Below are positions 10,028 to 19,816 of a stretch of 64,000 bases of DNA, piece by piece. Position numbers and translations under genes: made by a program. This DNA comes from JADFDG01 sp965232985 (GTDB lineage: Bacteria > Pseudomonadota > Gammaproteobacteria > Pseudomonadales > JADFDG01). The notes below the pieces were generated by a model. The model was not told the origin of the DNA. It made no database searches and saw only the letters and a program-made list of their open reading frames with translations. Position 1 is the stretch's first letter. Each line of letters opens with the position of its first letter. The stretch lies in contig CBDDRC010000009.1 of NCBI GenBank assembly GCA_965232985.1, forward strand, positions 89,213 through 153,212. Direction: 5' to 3'.

Positions 10028-10975
10028 ATGCAACGCATTCTTAAAATCTTTATCGCATTGGCGGCCCTGTCTGCCAGCGCCCTTGTTACGGCCGGCGAAG
10101 AGGCGGCGCTCGTCGCGCCGATGCCGGGCCTGTCGACATTACCGCTTTCCGCCGCGACGTTTGCGCCGGTGGTGACTGCCAGCGCCCTTGCCCGCCGCGA
10201 CAACGTCCGGCTCCAGTCGCGCTCGGTGCTCGTCGTCCGCGCCGACAACGGTGAAGTCCTGTACCGCAAGAACATTGATCGCGACATGCCGATCGCCTCG
10301 ATCACCAAGCTGATGACGGCGATGGTAGTGCTTGATGCGCAGTTGCCGCTTGATGAAGTCATCACCGTCAGCCGCGATGACATGGATGCGCTCAAGCACA
10401 CGCCCTCGCGTATTGCCGTCGGCACCCGGCTCGCCCGTGGTGATCTGTTGCTGCTCGCGCTGATGGCATCGGAAAATCGTGCAGCGGCAGCACTTGCACG
10501 CAGCTATCCGGGCGGTAAGCAGGCAGCGGTTGCGGCGATGAATCGCAAGGCGCTCGCGCTGGGCATGACGCACTCACATTTTGTCGACGGCACCGGCTTG
10601 TCCAGCCGCAACACCGCCTCGGCAGTCGATCTGGTGCGGCTGGTCAAGGCGGCAGAATCCTACGAGACCATTCGCCGCTACTCGACCACGGCGCAGCACA
10701 CCGTCAAGGTGGGTCGCCGCGCGCAGATTTTCCGCAATACGAATCCGCTGGTCAGAAGCCCGGACTGGTCGATTAATCTGACCAAGACCGGCTTCATCAA
10801 CGAAGCGGGTCGTTGCCTGGTGATGCAGGCGCGCATTGCCGAGTTGCCGGTGATCCTCGTGCTGATGGATTCCACCGGCAAGAAAACGCGGGTCGGCGAT
10901 GCCAACCGGGTACGCAAGTGGCTTGAGGAGACGCTGCGCCTGGCCGGTATCGAGCGCGCCAAGCAGGACGTTTAA
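10028..10975 (+). CDS. pbpG: D-alanyl-D-alanine endopeptidase (penicillin-binding protein 7 type)
   Basis: 315 residues with an N-terminal signal peptide (about residues 1-22) and the three serine-DD-peptidase motifs: S91-ITK94 (SxxK), S148-EN150 (SxN) and K253-TG255. This is a low-molecular-mass penicillin-binding protein that cuts cross-links in periplasmic peptidoglycan. The start MQRILKIF at 10,028 is chosen because the longer reading from 9,947 puts odd residues before the signal peptide, though the ribosome site is weak. It precedes znuA by 63 bases on the same strand, an unusual pairing. Confidence 0.9.
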   Translation: MQRILKIFIALAALSASALVTAGEEAALVAPMPGLSTLPLSAATFAPVVTASALARRDNVRLQSRSVLVVRADNGEVLYRKNIDRDMPIASITKLMTAMVVLDAQLPLDEVITVSRDDMDALKHTPSRIAVGTRLARGDLLLLALMASENRAAAALARSYPGGKQAAVAAMNRKALALGMTHSHFVDGTGLSSRNTASAVDLVRLVKAAESYETIRRYSTTAQHTVKVGRRAQIFRNTNPLVRSPDWSINLTKTGFINEAGRCLVMQARIAELPVILVLMDSTGKKTRVGDANRVRKWLEETLRLAGIERAKQDV

Positions 10976-11038
10976 CCTGTTCTTGCAGTGATGATGGCGG
11001 TGGGCGAACATCGCCTCCCCGTTTTGCCGGTTCTCGCC

Positions 11039-11923
11039 ATGTCCCGCCTTCTTGTCTTGCTGTTGCTCGTCTGCCTGCTGCTTCCGGCCATGGCCGGCAC
11101 CGCCGTGGCCGGCACCCGGATTGTCGCCAGCCTCTATCCGCTGGCCATGGTGTCGATGGCAGTCGCCAGGGCAGACACGGAAGTGAAGGTCATCGTGCCG
11201 ACCGGCGCGTCAACCCATGATTATCAGCTCACCCCGGGTGACATCGAGGCCATCAATGGTGCCGATATCATCGTCTGGGCGGGACCGGAAGCAGAACCAT
11301 ATCTCGCCTCTATCCTCGCTGCCGGCCAGGCAAATTCCCGGCCGGCAGAACAGCGGGTAATTACACTGTCGACCCTGCCCGGCGCAGTGCTGCGCGATTA
11401 CCGCCTTGATCCGGTTGATACCAAAAAATACGGGCGTGACCCGCATTTGTGGCTGTCGACCCGCAACGCGGCGCTGCTCGCCCAGGCGCTCGGCGCGCGG
11501 TTGGGCAACGCCCTGGCGGCGGAACATTTCGCTGCCGAGATGCAGCGCTACCGCAGCCGGCAGGCGAAACGTTTTGCGCCGGTAGCGCAGATGCCGCTGC
11601 TGGTTGCCCACGACGCCTACGGTTACCTGCTCGACGAGATCGGTCTGACCAATACCAGCGCGCTGGTGACCGAGCCGGACATCGCCGCTTCGGCGCGGCG
11701 CATCACCGATCTCGCGCAGCGCGTCAAGCGCGAGCACATTGGCTGCATGATTGGTGAAGAGGGTTTCCAGAATGGGGTTGCGCCGAGGCTGTTCGAAGGC
11801 AGCAGCGCCAATCTCGTGGTGCTCGACCCGCAACTCGGCGGCATTACCCTGACGCGTGACAGCTACACCCTCGCGCTCACCCACCTCGCCGACACGTTGT
11901 ATGGGTGTCTCGTCACGCGTTAG
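11039..11923 (+). CDS. znuA: Zinc ABC transporter, periplasmic binding protein ZnuA
   Basis: 294 residues with a signal peptide (to about residue 25) and the cluster A-I metal-binding fold. The four expected ligands are visible: H60 (GASTHDYQ), H136 (RDPHLWLS), H191 (VAHDAYGY) and D263 (VLDPQLG). The histidine/acid-rich loop common in enterobacterial ZnuA between the first two ligands is absent; the His-rich segment is on ZnuC instead. The stop codon lies inside a 25-bp tandem repeat. Confidence 0.93.
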   Translation: MSRLLVLLLLVCLLLPAMAGTAVAGTRIVASLYPLAMVSMAVARADTEVKVIVPTGASTHDYQLTPGDIEAINGADIIVWAGPEAEPYLASILAAGQANSRPAEQRVITLSTLPGAVLRDYRLDPVDTKKYGRDPHLWLSTRNAALLAQALGARLGNALAAEHFAAEMQRYRSRQAKRFAPVAQMPLLVAHDAYGYLLDEIGLTNTSALVTEPDIAASARRITDLAQRVKREHIGCMIGEEGFQNGVAPRLFEGSSANLVVLDPQLGGITLTRDSYTLALTHLADTLYGCLVTR

Positions 11924-11975
11924 CGTGACCGGTAGAAGGGTGCGTTAGCGAGACGGGCAGAAGGGTGCGTTGGCA
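11917..11975 (+). repeat. 25-bp tandem repeat, about 2.3 copies, across the znuA stop
   Basis: Units begin at 11917, 11942 and 11967 (last partial). They share GCGTTAGCG, a GAC/GG block and AGAAGGGT, with three substitutions between the two full copies. The first unit contains the znuA stop codon. GTCACGC-GTTA-GCGTGAC at 11912-11929 can form a hairpin but has no T-run. Confidence 0.8.
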
Positions 11976-11981
11976 TGCCGG

Positions 11982-12926
11982 CTACAAAGATGCGCTGAGG
12001 GCGCGCAGCAGGTTCCGCATATCATTTGGCGTCTTGCGCAGCACAGCGGCATCGGCTTTTCCCGCCAGCTTTTCTGCCGCAACCAACCGTGACAACCAGA
12101 AGCGCGCCGCCGCCGCGCGGCGCAGCGCCGGCAGCAGTGCGCGCTCCGGTGGCGTCAACGGACGCGACTGCGCATAACCGGCCAGCAACGCAGCTTCGCG
12201 CGCCGCATCCGGCACACCATCCACCACGGCCCAATCATTGAGTGCGATCGCGACATCCCAGGCGAGCACGTCATGGGTTGCGTGGAAGAAATCAAGCACG
12301 CCTGTCACTTCATCGCCGGTCAACAATACATTGTCGCGGAACAGATCGCCGTGAATGATGCCGTGCGGCAGTGCATGCGCTTGCGCAAAGGTGCGCGATG
12401 CGGCAAGCAGTGCGCTGGCGAGTTCAGCGTGCACATCGGCAGCAAGCAGTGGCGCTATATAGGCAAATGCTACCGGCCACCACCGATGATCCGGTCGTTC
12501 GCGCGGCAATGCGCAATGCGTGCCGCCAGCGTGCAATTGCGCGAGCGTGGTGCCGAGCGCGCGGCAGTGCGCTGTTGTCGGCACCAGGACATGTGCGCCG
12601 GGCAGGCGCGGCATCAGCAGCGCTGGTTTGTCCTGCAGGGTGAACTGGCGACGGCCGTCGGCCAGCCGCAGTGCCATCGGCACCGGCAGCTCAGCTTCGG
12701 CGAGCGCATCGGTGAGGGCGATGAAAAAAGGCAGTTCATCCGCCGGCACGGCCTCCACCAGGGTCAGCACATAGTCGTGCGGGTGGCCCCGATGGGTCAG
12801 GGTTATGAACCAGTTGGAGTTCTCGATGCCGGCGCTGATCGGCCGGCAGTCTGCCAAGGATTCGGCACCGGTGTAACGGCGCACGCTTTCGAGATCGGCA
12901 GATGACAGGGTGCGATAGGCAGACAT
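11982..12926 (-). CDS. thrB: Homoserine kinase (ThrB2 type, aminoglycoside-phosphotransferase fold)
   Basis: 314 residues. It phosphorylates homoserine in threonine synthesis. This is the Pseudomonas-style enzyme, not the GHMP-kinase ThrB of enterobacteria. The catalytic loop is HGIIHGDLFRDNVLL (Brenner-like HGDxxxxN) and the metal-binding aspartate is in GVLDFFHATHD. The N-terminal SAGIENSNWFI is typical. The ATG at 12926 is clear, but the upstream ribosome site is poor. The neighbourhood thrB-polA-engB matches Pseudomonas gene order. Confidence 0.92.
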   Translation of the reverse strand: MSAYRTLSSADLESVRRYTGAESLADCRPISAGIENSNWFITLTHRGHPHDYVLTLVEAVPADELPFFIALTDALAEAELPVPMALRLADGRRQFTLQDKPALLMPRLPGAHVLVPTTAHCRALGTTLAQLHAGGTHCALPRERPDHRWWPVAFAYIAPLLAADVHAELASALLAASRTFAQAHALPHGIIHGDLFRDNVLLTGDEVTGVLDFFHATHDVLAWDVAIALNDWAVVDGVPDAAREAALLAGYAQSRPLTPPERALLPALRRAAAARFWLSRLVAAEKLAGKADAAVLRKTPNDMRNLLRALSASL

Positions 12927-13118
12927 GACGGCAGTCTAGCGCGCGCCGCCCACACTCGGCAGGTCAGCGCAGAATGTTGCCTCGCGGAGCTGACCGGATT
13001 CATCCGGGTCCTGAGCAAATCGGAAATTGACCCGACGGTCACTGCGTGGCACGGTCAACCTCCCGTGCGGCACCGCCACCTTGCCCGCGCCGTCATGACC
13101 AACCCAGGAGTCGCCCGC

Positions 13119-14612
13119 ATGAACGCACCCACTACTTCTTCTTCGCGCAGCGCCGCTGCGCAAGGCACTGCTGCAAAAGTTGCCGCCGAGCCGCAAGGTG
13201 CGAGCCGCAGGCTGCCGAAGGTTTGCATCATCGGTGCCGGCTCCAGCGGCATTGCCTGCTGCAAGGTGTTCAAGCAGCAAGGCATCCCGTTTGTCTGTTA
13301 CGAGGCATCGGATCGCGTCGGTGGCCTGTGGGCATTCAAGAACAGCAACAGCATGTCCAGTGCCTATCGTTCGCTGCATATCAATACGTCGCGGCGGCGC
13401 ATGGCTTACCACGATTTCCCGATGCCCGACGATTACCCGGATTTCCCCAGCCATTTCCAGATTGCCGAATACTTCGACAGTTATGTCAATCATTTCGGGC
13501 TGCGCGAGCACATCGTTTTCAGTACCAAAGTCGAGCGGTGTGAAAGACGCGCGGGTGGCGGCTGGAATGTGGCGCTGTCGAACGGCGCGACGCACAGTTA
13601 TGACGCCATCGTCGTCGCCAATGGGCATCACTGGGATCCGAGCTGGCCCAACCCGGATTTTCCCGGCGAATTCACCGGCACGAAAATCCACAGCCACCAC
13701 TATGTCGATCCGACTGACCCAGTCGATATGCGCGGCAAAACCGTCGTCGTCATCGGCTTCGGCAACTCGGCGATGGATATTGCCTGCGAACTCGGCCTGA
13801 AAACCAACGCGGAGAAGGTGTACCTCTCGACCCGATCCGGCGGCTACATCTTTCCGAAATATCTTGGCAGCACGCCAGTCGACGAAATCCTGCGGCATCC
13901 GAGTGAAAAGCCCTCGCTGGGCGAGAAGGTGGTGCGCACGCTGCTGCCGGGCAGGTTTGTGGAATCGCTGATGTGGCCGGTTGTGCACGGATTGATTCGC
14001 ATGCGCGTGGGTGAGCCCTGGGATTACGGCCTGCCCAAACCGAAGCACCCGTTCGGCCATACCCACCCAACGATTTCCAACGAAATTCACAGCCGTCTGG
14101 GCAGCGGCGACGTATTGCCGAAGCCGAATATCGCGCGCCTTGATGGCAAGACCGTCGAGTTTGCCGACGGCACAAAAGTCGAGGCCGACGTGCTGGTTTA
14201 TGCGACCGGCTACAAAATATCTTTTCCGTTTCTCGACAAGACGACGATCGAGGCGAGGGACAACGACATTGCGCTCTACCAGCGCATCTTTGATCCGAAA
14301 AATCCTGATCTGTTGTTCCTGGCGCTGGTTCAGCCGCTGTGCGCGATGATGCCGATCGCCGAGGAGCAATCGAAGCTGATGGCAGCGTACTTCGCCGGCG
14401 ATTATCACCTGCCTGAGACTACCGAGATGGTGCGCCGGATGCGCGAGGAGCACGAGGCGATGAAGGCGCGCTTCACCGAGAGCAAGCGCCACACCATTCA
14501 GATCGATTGCCAGGACTATACCTACCGTCTGTGGCAGGAGCAGGCGGCCGGCGGGAAGCGGGCCCGGCGGGTCGGCAATGTTCTGCCGGTTCCGGCCCGG
14601 GTCGGCGACTGA
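13119..14612 (+). CDS. Flavin-containing monooxygenase (FMO type)
   Basis: 497 residues. The FAD site GAGSSG is at 39-44 and an NADPH site GFGNSA in the middle. The class-B FMO fingerprint F185-TGTKI-H191-SHHY fits FxGxxxHxxxY rather than the Baeyer-Villiger form. It is expected to use NADPH and O2 to oxygenate a soft nucleophile or ketone; the substrate is unknown. The ATG at 13119 is preferred because AGGAG lies eight bases upstream; starts at 13065 and 13095 lack one. It stands between thrB and an esterase gene and may be cotranscribed with the latter. Confidence 0.88.
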   Translation: MNAPTTSSSRSAAAQGTAAKVAAEPQGASRRLPKVCIIGAGSSGIACCKVFKQQGIPFVCYEASDRVGGLWAFKNSNSMSSAYRSLHINTSRRRMAYHDFPMPDDYPDFPSHFQIAEYFDSYVNHFGLREHIVFSTKVERCERRAGGGWNVALSNGATHSYDAIVVANGHHWDPSWPNPDFPGEFTGTKIHSHHYVDPTDPVDMRGKTVVVIGFGNSAMDIACELGLKTNAEKVYLSTRSGGYIFPKYLGSTPVDEILRHPSEKPSLGEKVVRTLLPGRFVESLMWPVVHGLIRMRVGEPWDYGLPKPKHPFGHTHPTISNEIHSRLGSGDVLPKPNIARLDGKTVEFADGTKVEADVLVYATGYKISFPFLDKTTIEARDNDIALYQRIFDPKNPDLLFLALVQPLCAMMPIAEEQSKLMAAYFAGDYHLPETTEMVRRMREEHEAMKARFTESKRHTIQIDCQDYTYRLWQEQAAGGKRARRVGNVLPVPARVGD

Positions 14613-14735
14613 CGGCTGAGCGCCACCGGTGCCCGTAGCGGCATTGCTTGGCGGCGAGTGCATCCTGGCGGCCAAATCGCGCTAACATCGCCGCATTCGT
14701 CGCCGTCCCGGTGTCGTGTCGCTGCGTGTGCCCTG

Positions 14736-15779
14736 ATGAAATCGCAGATCGAACGGTTTGCCCTCAAGCAGTTTCTGGCCCGCCTGCCGGGCAGCGTACT
14801 CGTGCGCATGGGCGGCGGGAAACCGGTTGTCCGTGCGGGTCGGACGCTGCATCCGCTGCTGCAGGCGATGATGTACGTGAATCGCAACGCGCCCGGGTTT
14901 GAACGGCTCTCGCCGGCGGACGCGCGCAAAGCCTATCGCGACGTTTTGGCCATCGTCGAAGCCGATGCGCTGCCGATGGCCGATATACGCAATGAGCGGG
15001 TACCGGTTGAAGGCGGTTCGATCCGCGTGCGCACGTATACGCCGCCGGACGTGAAACCGAAAGCCAAAGGCCCGGCGATTGTTTATTTTCACGGCGGCGG
15101 CCACGTGATCGGCGACATCGATGATTACGACAACACCGTGCGTTACATCGCTACGCGAGTTGGCTGCCGGCTGATCAACGTTGAATACCGTTGTGCGCCC
15201 GAGCACAAATTTCCCGGTGCCGCCGAAGATGCGATTGCCGCATTTCGTTGGGTGCAGCAGAACGCCGGCCGGCTCGGCATCAATCCGGCACGGCTTGCCG
15301 TGATGGGCGATTCTGCTGGCGGCAACCTTGCGGCGGTGGTGGCGATGGCGGCGCGCGACCGCGATTTTCCGCCGCCGAAGCTGCAATGCTTGATTTACCC
15401 GATGACCGATCTGCGGCAGGCGACGCCGTCATACACCGAGCTGGGCGAAGGTTTCGGTTTAACCCGTGCTGTGATGGCCTGGTTTATCGCCCATTATGTG
15501 CGCAGCGAAGCCGATTACAAAAATCCGCTGGGCTCACCGTTGTTGGCAAAAAGCCATGCCAATCTGGCGCCGGCCATTATTACGGTCGCCGGTTTCGATC
15601 CGCTGCATGATGAGGGCGTCCAGTACGCAGAAAAACTGCGCGCTGCGGGCGTACCGGTCACCCTGCTTGAACACGATGATCTCACCCACGCCTGGGTGAC
15701 AATGACCGGTGCCGTACCGCCGGCGCGTGCAGCAATGGACGAGACCTGCGCGCTGGTGCGCAAGGCGCTCAAGGTATGA
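14736..15779 (+). CDS. Alpha/beta hydrolase, hormone-sensitive-lipase family esterase
   Basis: 347 residues with the HSL-family oxyanion motif HGGG (in YFHGGGHVIG) and nucleophile motif GDSAG. The catalytic triad can be read as S193, D288 (GFDPLHD) and H318 (LTHAW). It should hydrolyse short- or medium-chain esters in the cytoplasm. The ATG at 14736 matches the family start. Its stop overlaps the polA start by four bases. A role downstream of the adjacent flavin monooxygenase is possible but not shown. Confidence 0.88.
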   Translation: MKSQIERFALKQFLARLPGSVLVRMGGGKPVVRAGRTLHPLLQAMMYVNRNAPGFERLSPADARKAYRDVLAIVEADALPMADIRNERVPVEGGSIRVRTYTPPDVKPKAKGPAIVYFHGGGHVIGDIDDYDNTVRYIATRVGCRLINVEYRCAPEHKFPGAAEDAIAAFRWVQQNAGRLGINPARLAVMGDSAGGNLAAVVAMAARDRDFPPPKLQCLIYPMTDLRQATPSYTELGEGFGLTRAVMAWFIAHYVRSEADYKNPLGSPLLAKSHANLAPAIITVAGFDPLHDEGVQYAEKLRAAGVPVTLLEHDDLTHAWVTMTGAVPPARAAMDETCALVRKALKV

Positions 15780-18505
15780 GCCGGAGCGACAAGCCGCTCA
15801 TTCTTGTCGACGGTTCTTCGTACCTCTATCGGGCTTTTCACGCGCTGCCGCCGCTGGCTAATTCCAAAGGCCAACCGACCGGCGCGGTGAAGGGTGTGCT
15901 CAACATGCTCAAAAGCCTGTTGAAGGAATACGCCCCGACCCACATGGCCGTGGTGTTCGATGCGCCGGGCAAAACCTTCCGTGACGCACTGTTCGCCGAC
16001 TACAAGGCGCATCGCCCGCCGATGCCCGACGATCTGCGCTCGCAGGTGCAGCCGTTGCAGGCGGCGATTCGCGCACTCGGCATTCCCCTGATCGTCGAGC
16101 CCGGCGTCGAGGCAGATGACGTGATCGGCACGCTCGCCATGCACGCGAAGCGCCGTGGCCGCAAGACAGTGATCTCCACCGGCGACAAGGACATGGCGCA
16201 ACTGGTTGACGATGACATCACGCTCGTCAACACCATGCACAACCTCAAGCTCGACCGGCAGGGCGTGATCGACAAGTACGGCATTCCGCCGGAGCATGTC
16301 ATCGATTTTCTGGCATTGATGGGCGACAGCTCGGATAACATTCCCGGCGTTGAAGGCATTGGCGAAAAAACGGCATTGGCTTTGGTTGCCGGCCTTGGCA
16401 GCGTTGAAAATATCTATGCGGATACGGCAAAAATCGCCACGCTGTCATTCCGTGGCGCGAAGCAATTGCCGGCGAAACTCGACGCGCAGCGCGATGCCGC
16501 TTTCCTCTCCAAACAGCTCGCCACAATTCACACCGATGTGCAGATCAAGGAGTCGATTGACGATCTCGTGCTTGGCGAGCCGGATCGGGATGCGCTCGCT
16601 GAGCTTTGGCGCGAGCTGGAATTTCGGCAGTGGCTGGACGAGTTGCTGGCCAGTGCGACTGCTGCAGATGCGGCCTCCGTCGGCGCGATCGATCGCAGCG
16701 GTTACGAAACCATCCTCGACGAATTGTCGCTGAACCGCTGGCTCGATAAGCTGAAAAAAGCCGAGCTGTTTTCCTTCGATACCGAAACCACCAGCCTCGA
16801 TTACATGCAGGCGCAAATCGTCGGCGTCTCGTTCGCGGTGGCATCGGGCGAAGCAGCGTATATTCCATTGACACATGACTATCCCGGCGCACCAGACCAA
16901 CTCGATCGCGCGCATGTTCTGAAAAAAATGCAGCCACTGCTGGAGAGCACCAAACACCGCAAGGTCGGCCAGCACATGAAGTACGATATGAACGTGCTCG
17001 GCAACTACGACATCGCCCTTGCCGGCATTGCGTTCGACACAATGCTCGAATCCTATGTGCTTGATTCAACTGCCACGCGCCACGACATGGACAGCCTGTC
17101 GCTGAAATATCTCGGGCACCGCACGATCGGTTTTGAGGAAGTTGCCGGCAAAGGTGCGAAACAACTCACCTTCAATCAGGTAGAGATTGAAAAGGCGACG
17201 GAATACTCCGCCGAAGATGCCGATGTCACCCTGCGCCTGCACGAGGCGCTCTGGCCGCAACTGCAGGCCGTCCCGGCGCTGGCCCGCGTGCTTACCGAAA
17301 TAGAGATGCCGCTGGTGCCGGTGCTGTCGCGCATGGAGCGCATCGGGGCCTATATCGACCCGGCCATGTTGCGCGCGCAAAGCGCGGAACTTGCCAAACG
17401 TTTGAGTGAGCTTGAACAGCAAGCCTACGAAGCGGCGGGCCAGCCGTTCAATCTGGGCTCGCCCAAACAGCTCGGTGAGATACTGTTCACCAAACTTGGC
17501 TTGCCGGCGACGAAGAAAACGCCGGGCGGCGCGCCCTCGACCTCAGAAGAGGTGCTGGAAGAACTGGCGGCGGAAAATTACGCGCTGCCAAAACTATTGC
17601 TCGAGCACCGTTCGCTGGCAAAACTGCGCAGCACCTATTGCGACAAGCTGCCGGAGATGGTCGACCGTGATACCGGCCGCGTGCATACCTCCTATCATCA
17701 GGCCGTGACGGCAACGGGCCGGTTGTCGTCGAGCGATCCGAACCTGCAGAATATTCCGGTGCGCAGCGAGGAAGGGCGGCGCATCCGCCGGGCGTTTCGG
17801 GCATCCGAAGGCATGCGCATTCTCGCCTGCGACTATTCGCAGATCGAGTTGCGGATCATGGCGCACATGTCGGGCGACGCCGGCCTGCTCGATGCGTTCG
17901 CCCACGGCATGGACATCCACCGCGCTACCGCTGCGGAGGTATTCGGGGTGAAACCCGAACAGGTATCCGATCTGCAGCGGCGCAATGCCAAGGCGATCAA
18001 CTTCGGCCTGATCTACGGCATGAGTGAATTCGGCCTGGCCCGGCAGCTCGGCATTACGCGCCACGAGGCGCGCGCATACATCGAGACCTATTTCGAGCGC
18101 TACCCTGGCGTACGTCGCTATATGGATGCGACCCGCGAGCGCGCACGCGAGAAAGGTTATGGCGAGACGCTGTTCGGCCGCCGCCTGTATCTGCCGGAAA
18201 TACGGGTGGCCAACCAGCAGCGCCGGCAGGCCGCCGAGCGTACCGCCATCAATGCGCCGATGCAGGGCACTGCCGCCGATATCATCAAGCGGGCGATGAT
18301 CGCCGTCGATGCCTGGCTGCAGGCAGAGAGCGTCAGCGCGCGCATGATCATGCAGGTGCATGACGAACTGGTGTTCGAAGTCGACGCGCACCATGTCGGC
18401 ATGGTGCGTGGCAAGGTGCAGGAGTTGATGGCATCGGCGGCCGATTTGCGCGTTGTCCTCGTGGTCGATGCCGGCGTCGGCGACAGTTGGGACGAAGCCC
18501 ACTAG
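15776..18505 (+). CDS. polA: DNA polymerase I
   Basis: 909 residues, full length. Residues 1 to about 290 form the 5'-nuclease (ADDVIGT, GDKDMAQLV, GDSSDNIPGV). About 315-500 is the 3'-5' exonuclease domain, with FSFDTETTSLD retaining the acidic pair. The C-terminal polymerase has motif A DYSQIELR (D686), motif B RRNAKAINFGLIYG and motif C HDELVFEV (D863). It fills gaps and removes RNA primers. The start overlaps the preceding esterase stop. Confidence 0.98.
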   Translation: MSRSDKPLILVDGSSYLYRAFHALPPLANSKGQPTGAVKGVLNMLKSLLKEYAPTHMAVVFDAPGKTFRDALFADYKAHRPPMPDDLRSQVQPLQAAIRALGIPLIVEPGVEADDVIGTLAMHAKRRGRKTVISTGDKDMAQLVDDDITLVNTMHNLKLDRQGVIDKYGIPPEHVIDFLALMGDSSDNIPGVEGIGEKTALALVAGLGSVENIYADTAKIATLSFRGAKQLPAKLDAQRDAAFLSKQLATIHTDVQIKESIDDLVLGEPDRDALAELWRELEFRQWLDELLASATAADAASVGAIDRSGYETILDELSLNRWLDKLKKAELFSFDTETTSLDYMQAQIVGVSFAVASGEAAYIPLTHDYPGAPDQLDRAHVLKKMQPLLESTKHRKVGQHMKYDMNVLGNYDIALAGIAFDTMLESYVLDSTATRHDMDSLSLKYLGHRTIGFEEVAGKGAKQLTFNQVEIEKATEYSAEDADVTLRLHEALWPQLQAVPALARVLTEIEMPLVPVLSRMERIGAYIDPAMLRAQSAELAKRLSELEQQAYEAAGQPFNLGSPKQLGEILFTKLGLPATKKTPGGAPSTSEEVLEELAAENYALPKLLLEHRSLAKLRSTYCDKLPEMVDRDTGRVHTSYHQAVTATGRLSSSDPNLQNIPVRSEEGRRIRRAFRASEGMRILACDYSQIELRIMAHMSGDAGLLDAFAHGMDIHRATAAEVFGVKPEQVSDLQRRNAKAINFGLIYGMSEFGLARQLGITRHEARAYIETYFERYPGVRRYMDATRERAREKGYGETLFGRRLYLPEIRVANQQRRQAAERTAINAPMQGTAADIIKRAMIAVDAWLQAESVSARMIMQVHDELVFEVDAHHVGMVRGKVQELMASAADLRVVLVVDAGVGDSWDEAH

Positions 18506-18590
18506 AATCGCGTCACCCGTCCGACTGCTTTTCAGCCGCCTGTTTTCTGCGGGCGCTTTTTTCAGGAACCCTTTTGAGGAGAAAGTTCAG

Positions 18591-19685
18591 ATGCTTGCGC
18601 AAATCGCCTATATGGCCGCCGGCCTCGCCATTCTGGTCTTCGGCGCCGACTGGCTGGTGAAGGGCGCGTCACGCCTGGCGATTGCTGCCGGCATCGCACC
18701 GCTGGTCATCGGCCTGACCATCGTCGCGTTCGGCACCAGTGCGCCGGAACTGGCGGTCAGCGTCACCTCTGCCTATTCGGGAGCGAGTGATATCGCCGTC
18801 GCCAATGTTGTCGGTTCGAATATCTTCAACGTGCTGTTCATTCTTGGCATCTCGGCGCTGGTGGCGCCGCTGATCGTGCATCAGCAACTGGTGCGCATGG
18901 ATGTGCCGATCATGATCGGTGCGTCGATTTTGCTGTTCGTGCTCGGGGTCGATGGGCGTCTGGGCCTGTGGGATAGCCTGCTGCTGACGTCACTCATTAT
19001 CGCCTACACGGTGTTTCTGATCGTTGAGGCCCGCCGCGAGAAAAACGTGGGGGTCGTCACCGAATATGCCGAGGGCGTCGAAGATGCTGCCGGCACAGAC
19101 AAGAGTTCGTTGCCGATGAATCTGTTGTTTATCGTTGCTGGCCTGGGCGCGCTCATTTTCGGCTCACAGTTGCTGGTCGATGGCGCGATTTCCTTCGCCA
19201 AGGCAATAGGTATCAGCGAGGTCGTCATCGGCCTCACCATCGTTGCCGCCGGTACGTCGCTGCCGGAGCTGGCCACCTCGGTGGTTGCAGCCTTCAAGGG
19301 TGAGCGCGACATCGCCATCGGCAATATCGTCGGCAGCAATATTTTCAATATCTGCTCGGTGCTCGGCTTTTCCGGTCTTGCTTCTGGCGGCAACCTCACG
19401 GTCGCGCCAAGTCTGCTTGCTGTCGATATTCCGCTGATGATTGCAATCGCCCTGCTCTGCCTGCCGTTTTTCCGCTCGGGTTATGAATTGACGCGCGCCA
19501 ATGGCGCCGTATTTTTCGGCGCCTATTGCGTTTACGTCGCGTGGCTGGTGATGGCAGCGACTAACAGCCCGGTGCTGGCTGGCTTGGAAATGCTGTTGTC
19601 CGGCGTGCTGATGCCGGCGCTGATTATCGGCGCTGTCGTGGTGGCCGTATTGACGTTGCGCCGGGAAGAACAGGCAAAGCGCTGA
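18591..19685 (+). CDS. Calcium/sodium antiporter (CaCA family, YrbG-like)
   Basis: 364 residues with about ten membrane segments and the two inverted alpha-repeats of the CaCA family. These are VAFGTSAPELAVSV...VGSNIFN in the first half and VAAGTSLPELATSV...VGSNIFN in the second. It exchanges Na+ (or H+) for Ca2+ across the inner membrane. The ATG at 18591 has GAGGAG nine bases upstream. It lies between polA and a vapBC pair, an insertion relative to the direct polA-engB neighbourhood of Pseudomonas. Confidence 0.92.
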   Translation: MLAQIAYMAAGLAILVFGADWLVKGASRLAIAAGIAPLVIGLTIVAFGTSAPELAVSVTSAYSGASDIAVANVVGSNIFNVLFILGISALVAPLIVHQQLVRMDVPIMIGASILLFVLGVDGRLGLWDSLLLTSLIIAYTVFLIVEARREKNVGVVTEYAEGVEDAAGTDKSSLPMNLLFIVAGLGALIFGSQLLVDGAISFAKAIGISEVVIGLTIVAAGTSLPELATSVVAAFKGERDIAIGNIVGSNIFNICSVLGFSGLASGGNLTVAPSLLAVDIPLMIAIALLCLPFFRSGYELTRANGAVFFGAYCVYVAWLVMAATNSPVLAGLEMLLSGVLMPALIIGAVVVAVLTLRREEQAKR

Positions 19686-19816
19686 ACGATCTTCCCGCGT
19701 TATCCCTTTCCAGCCGCTTCCTGGCGTTTGTCCAGGTACTCGGACAATGTCTGTGCGATTTGACAGGCCAGTCCCACAGGCATAGTCTTACCTGCGTCTT
19801 ACTTTCGGAGCGCCTC

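Noticed and set aside
11917..11975. Possible CRISPR or attachment-site repeat
   Set aside because: The copies are contiguous without spacers, fewer than three, and no cas or integrase gene is near.
12936..14675. A 579-codon open frame on the minus strand opposite the flavin monooxygenase
   Set aside because: It lies antisense to a gene with clear FMO motifs; its product is low-complexity, with no motif or ribosome site. Long antisense frames are common in GC-rich DNA.
18506..18590. Possible terminator after polA (GC-rich segment then T6)
   Set aside because: Only a four-base stem with a nine-base loop can be drawn, too weak to list as a feature.
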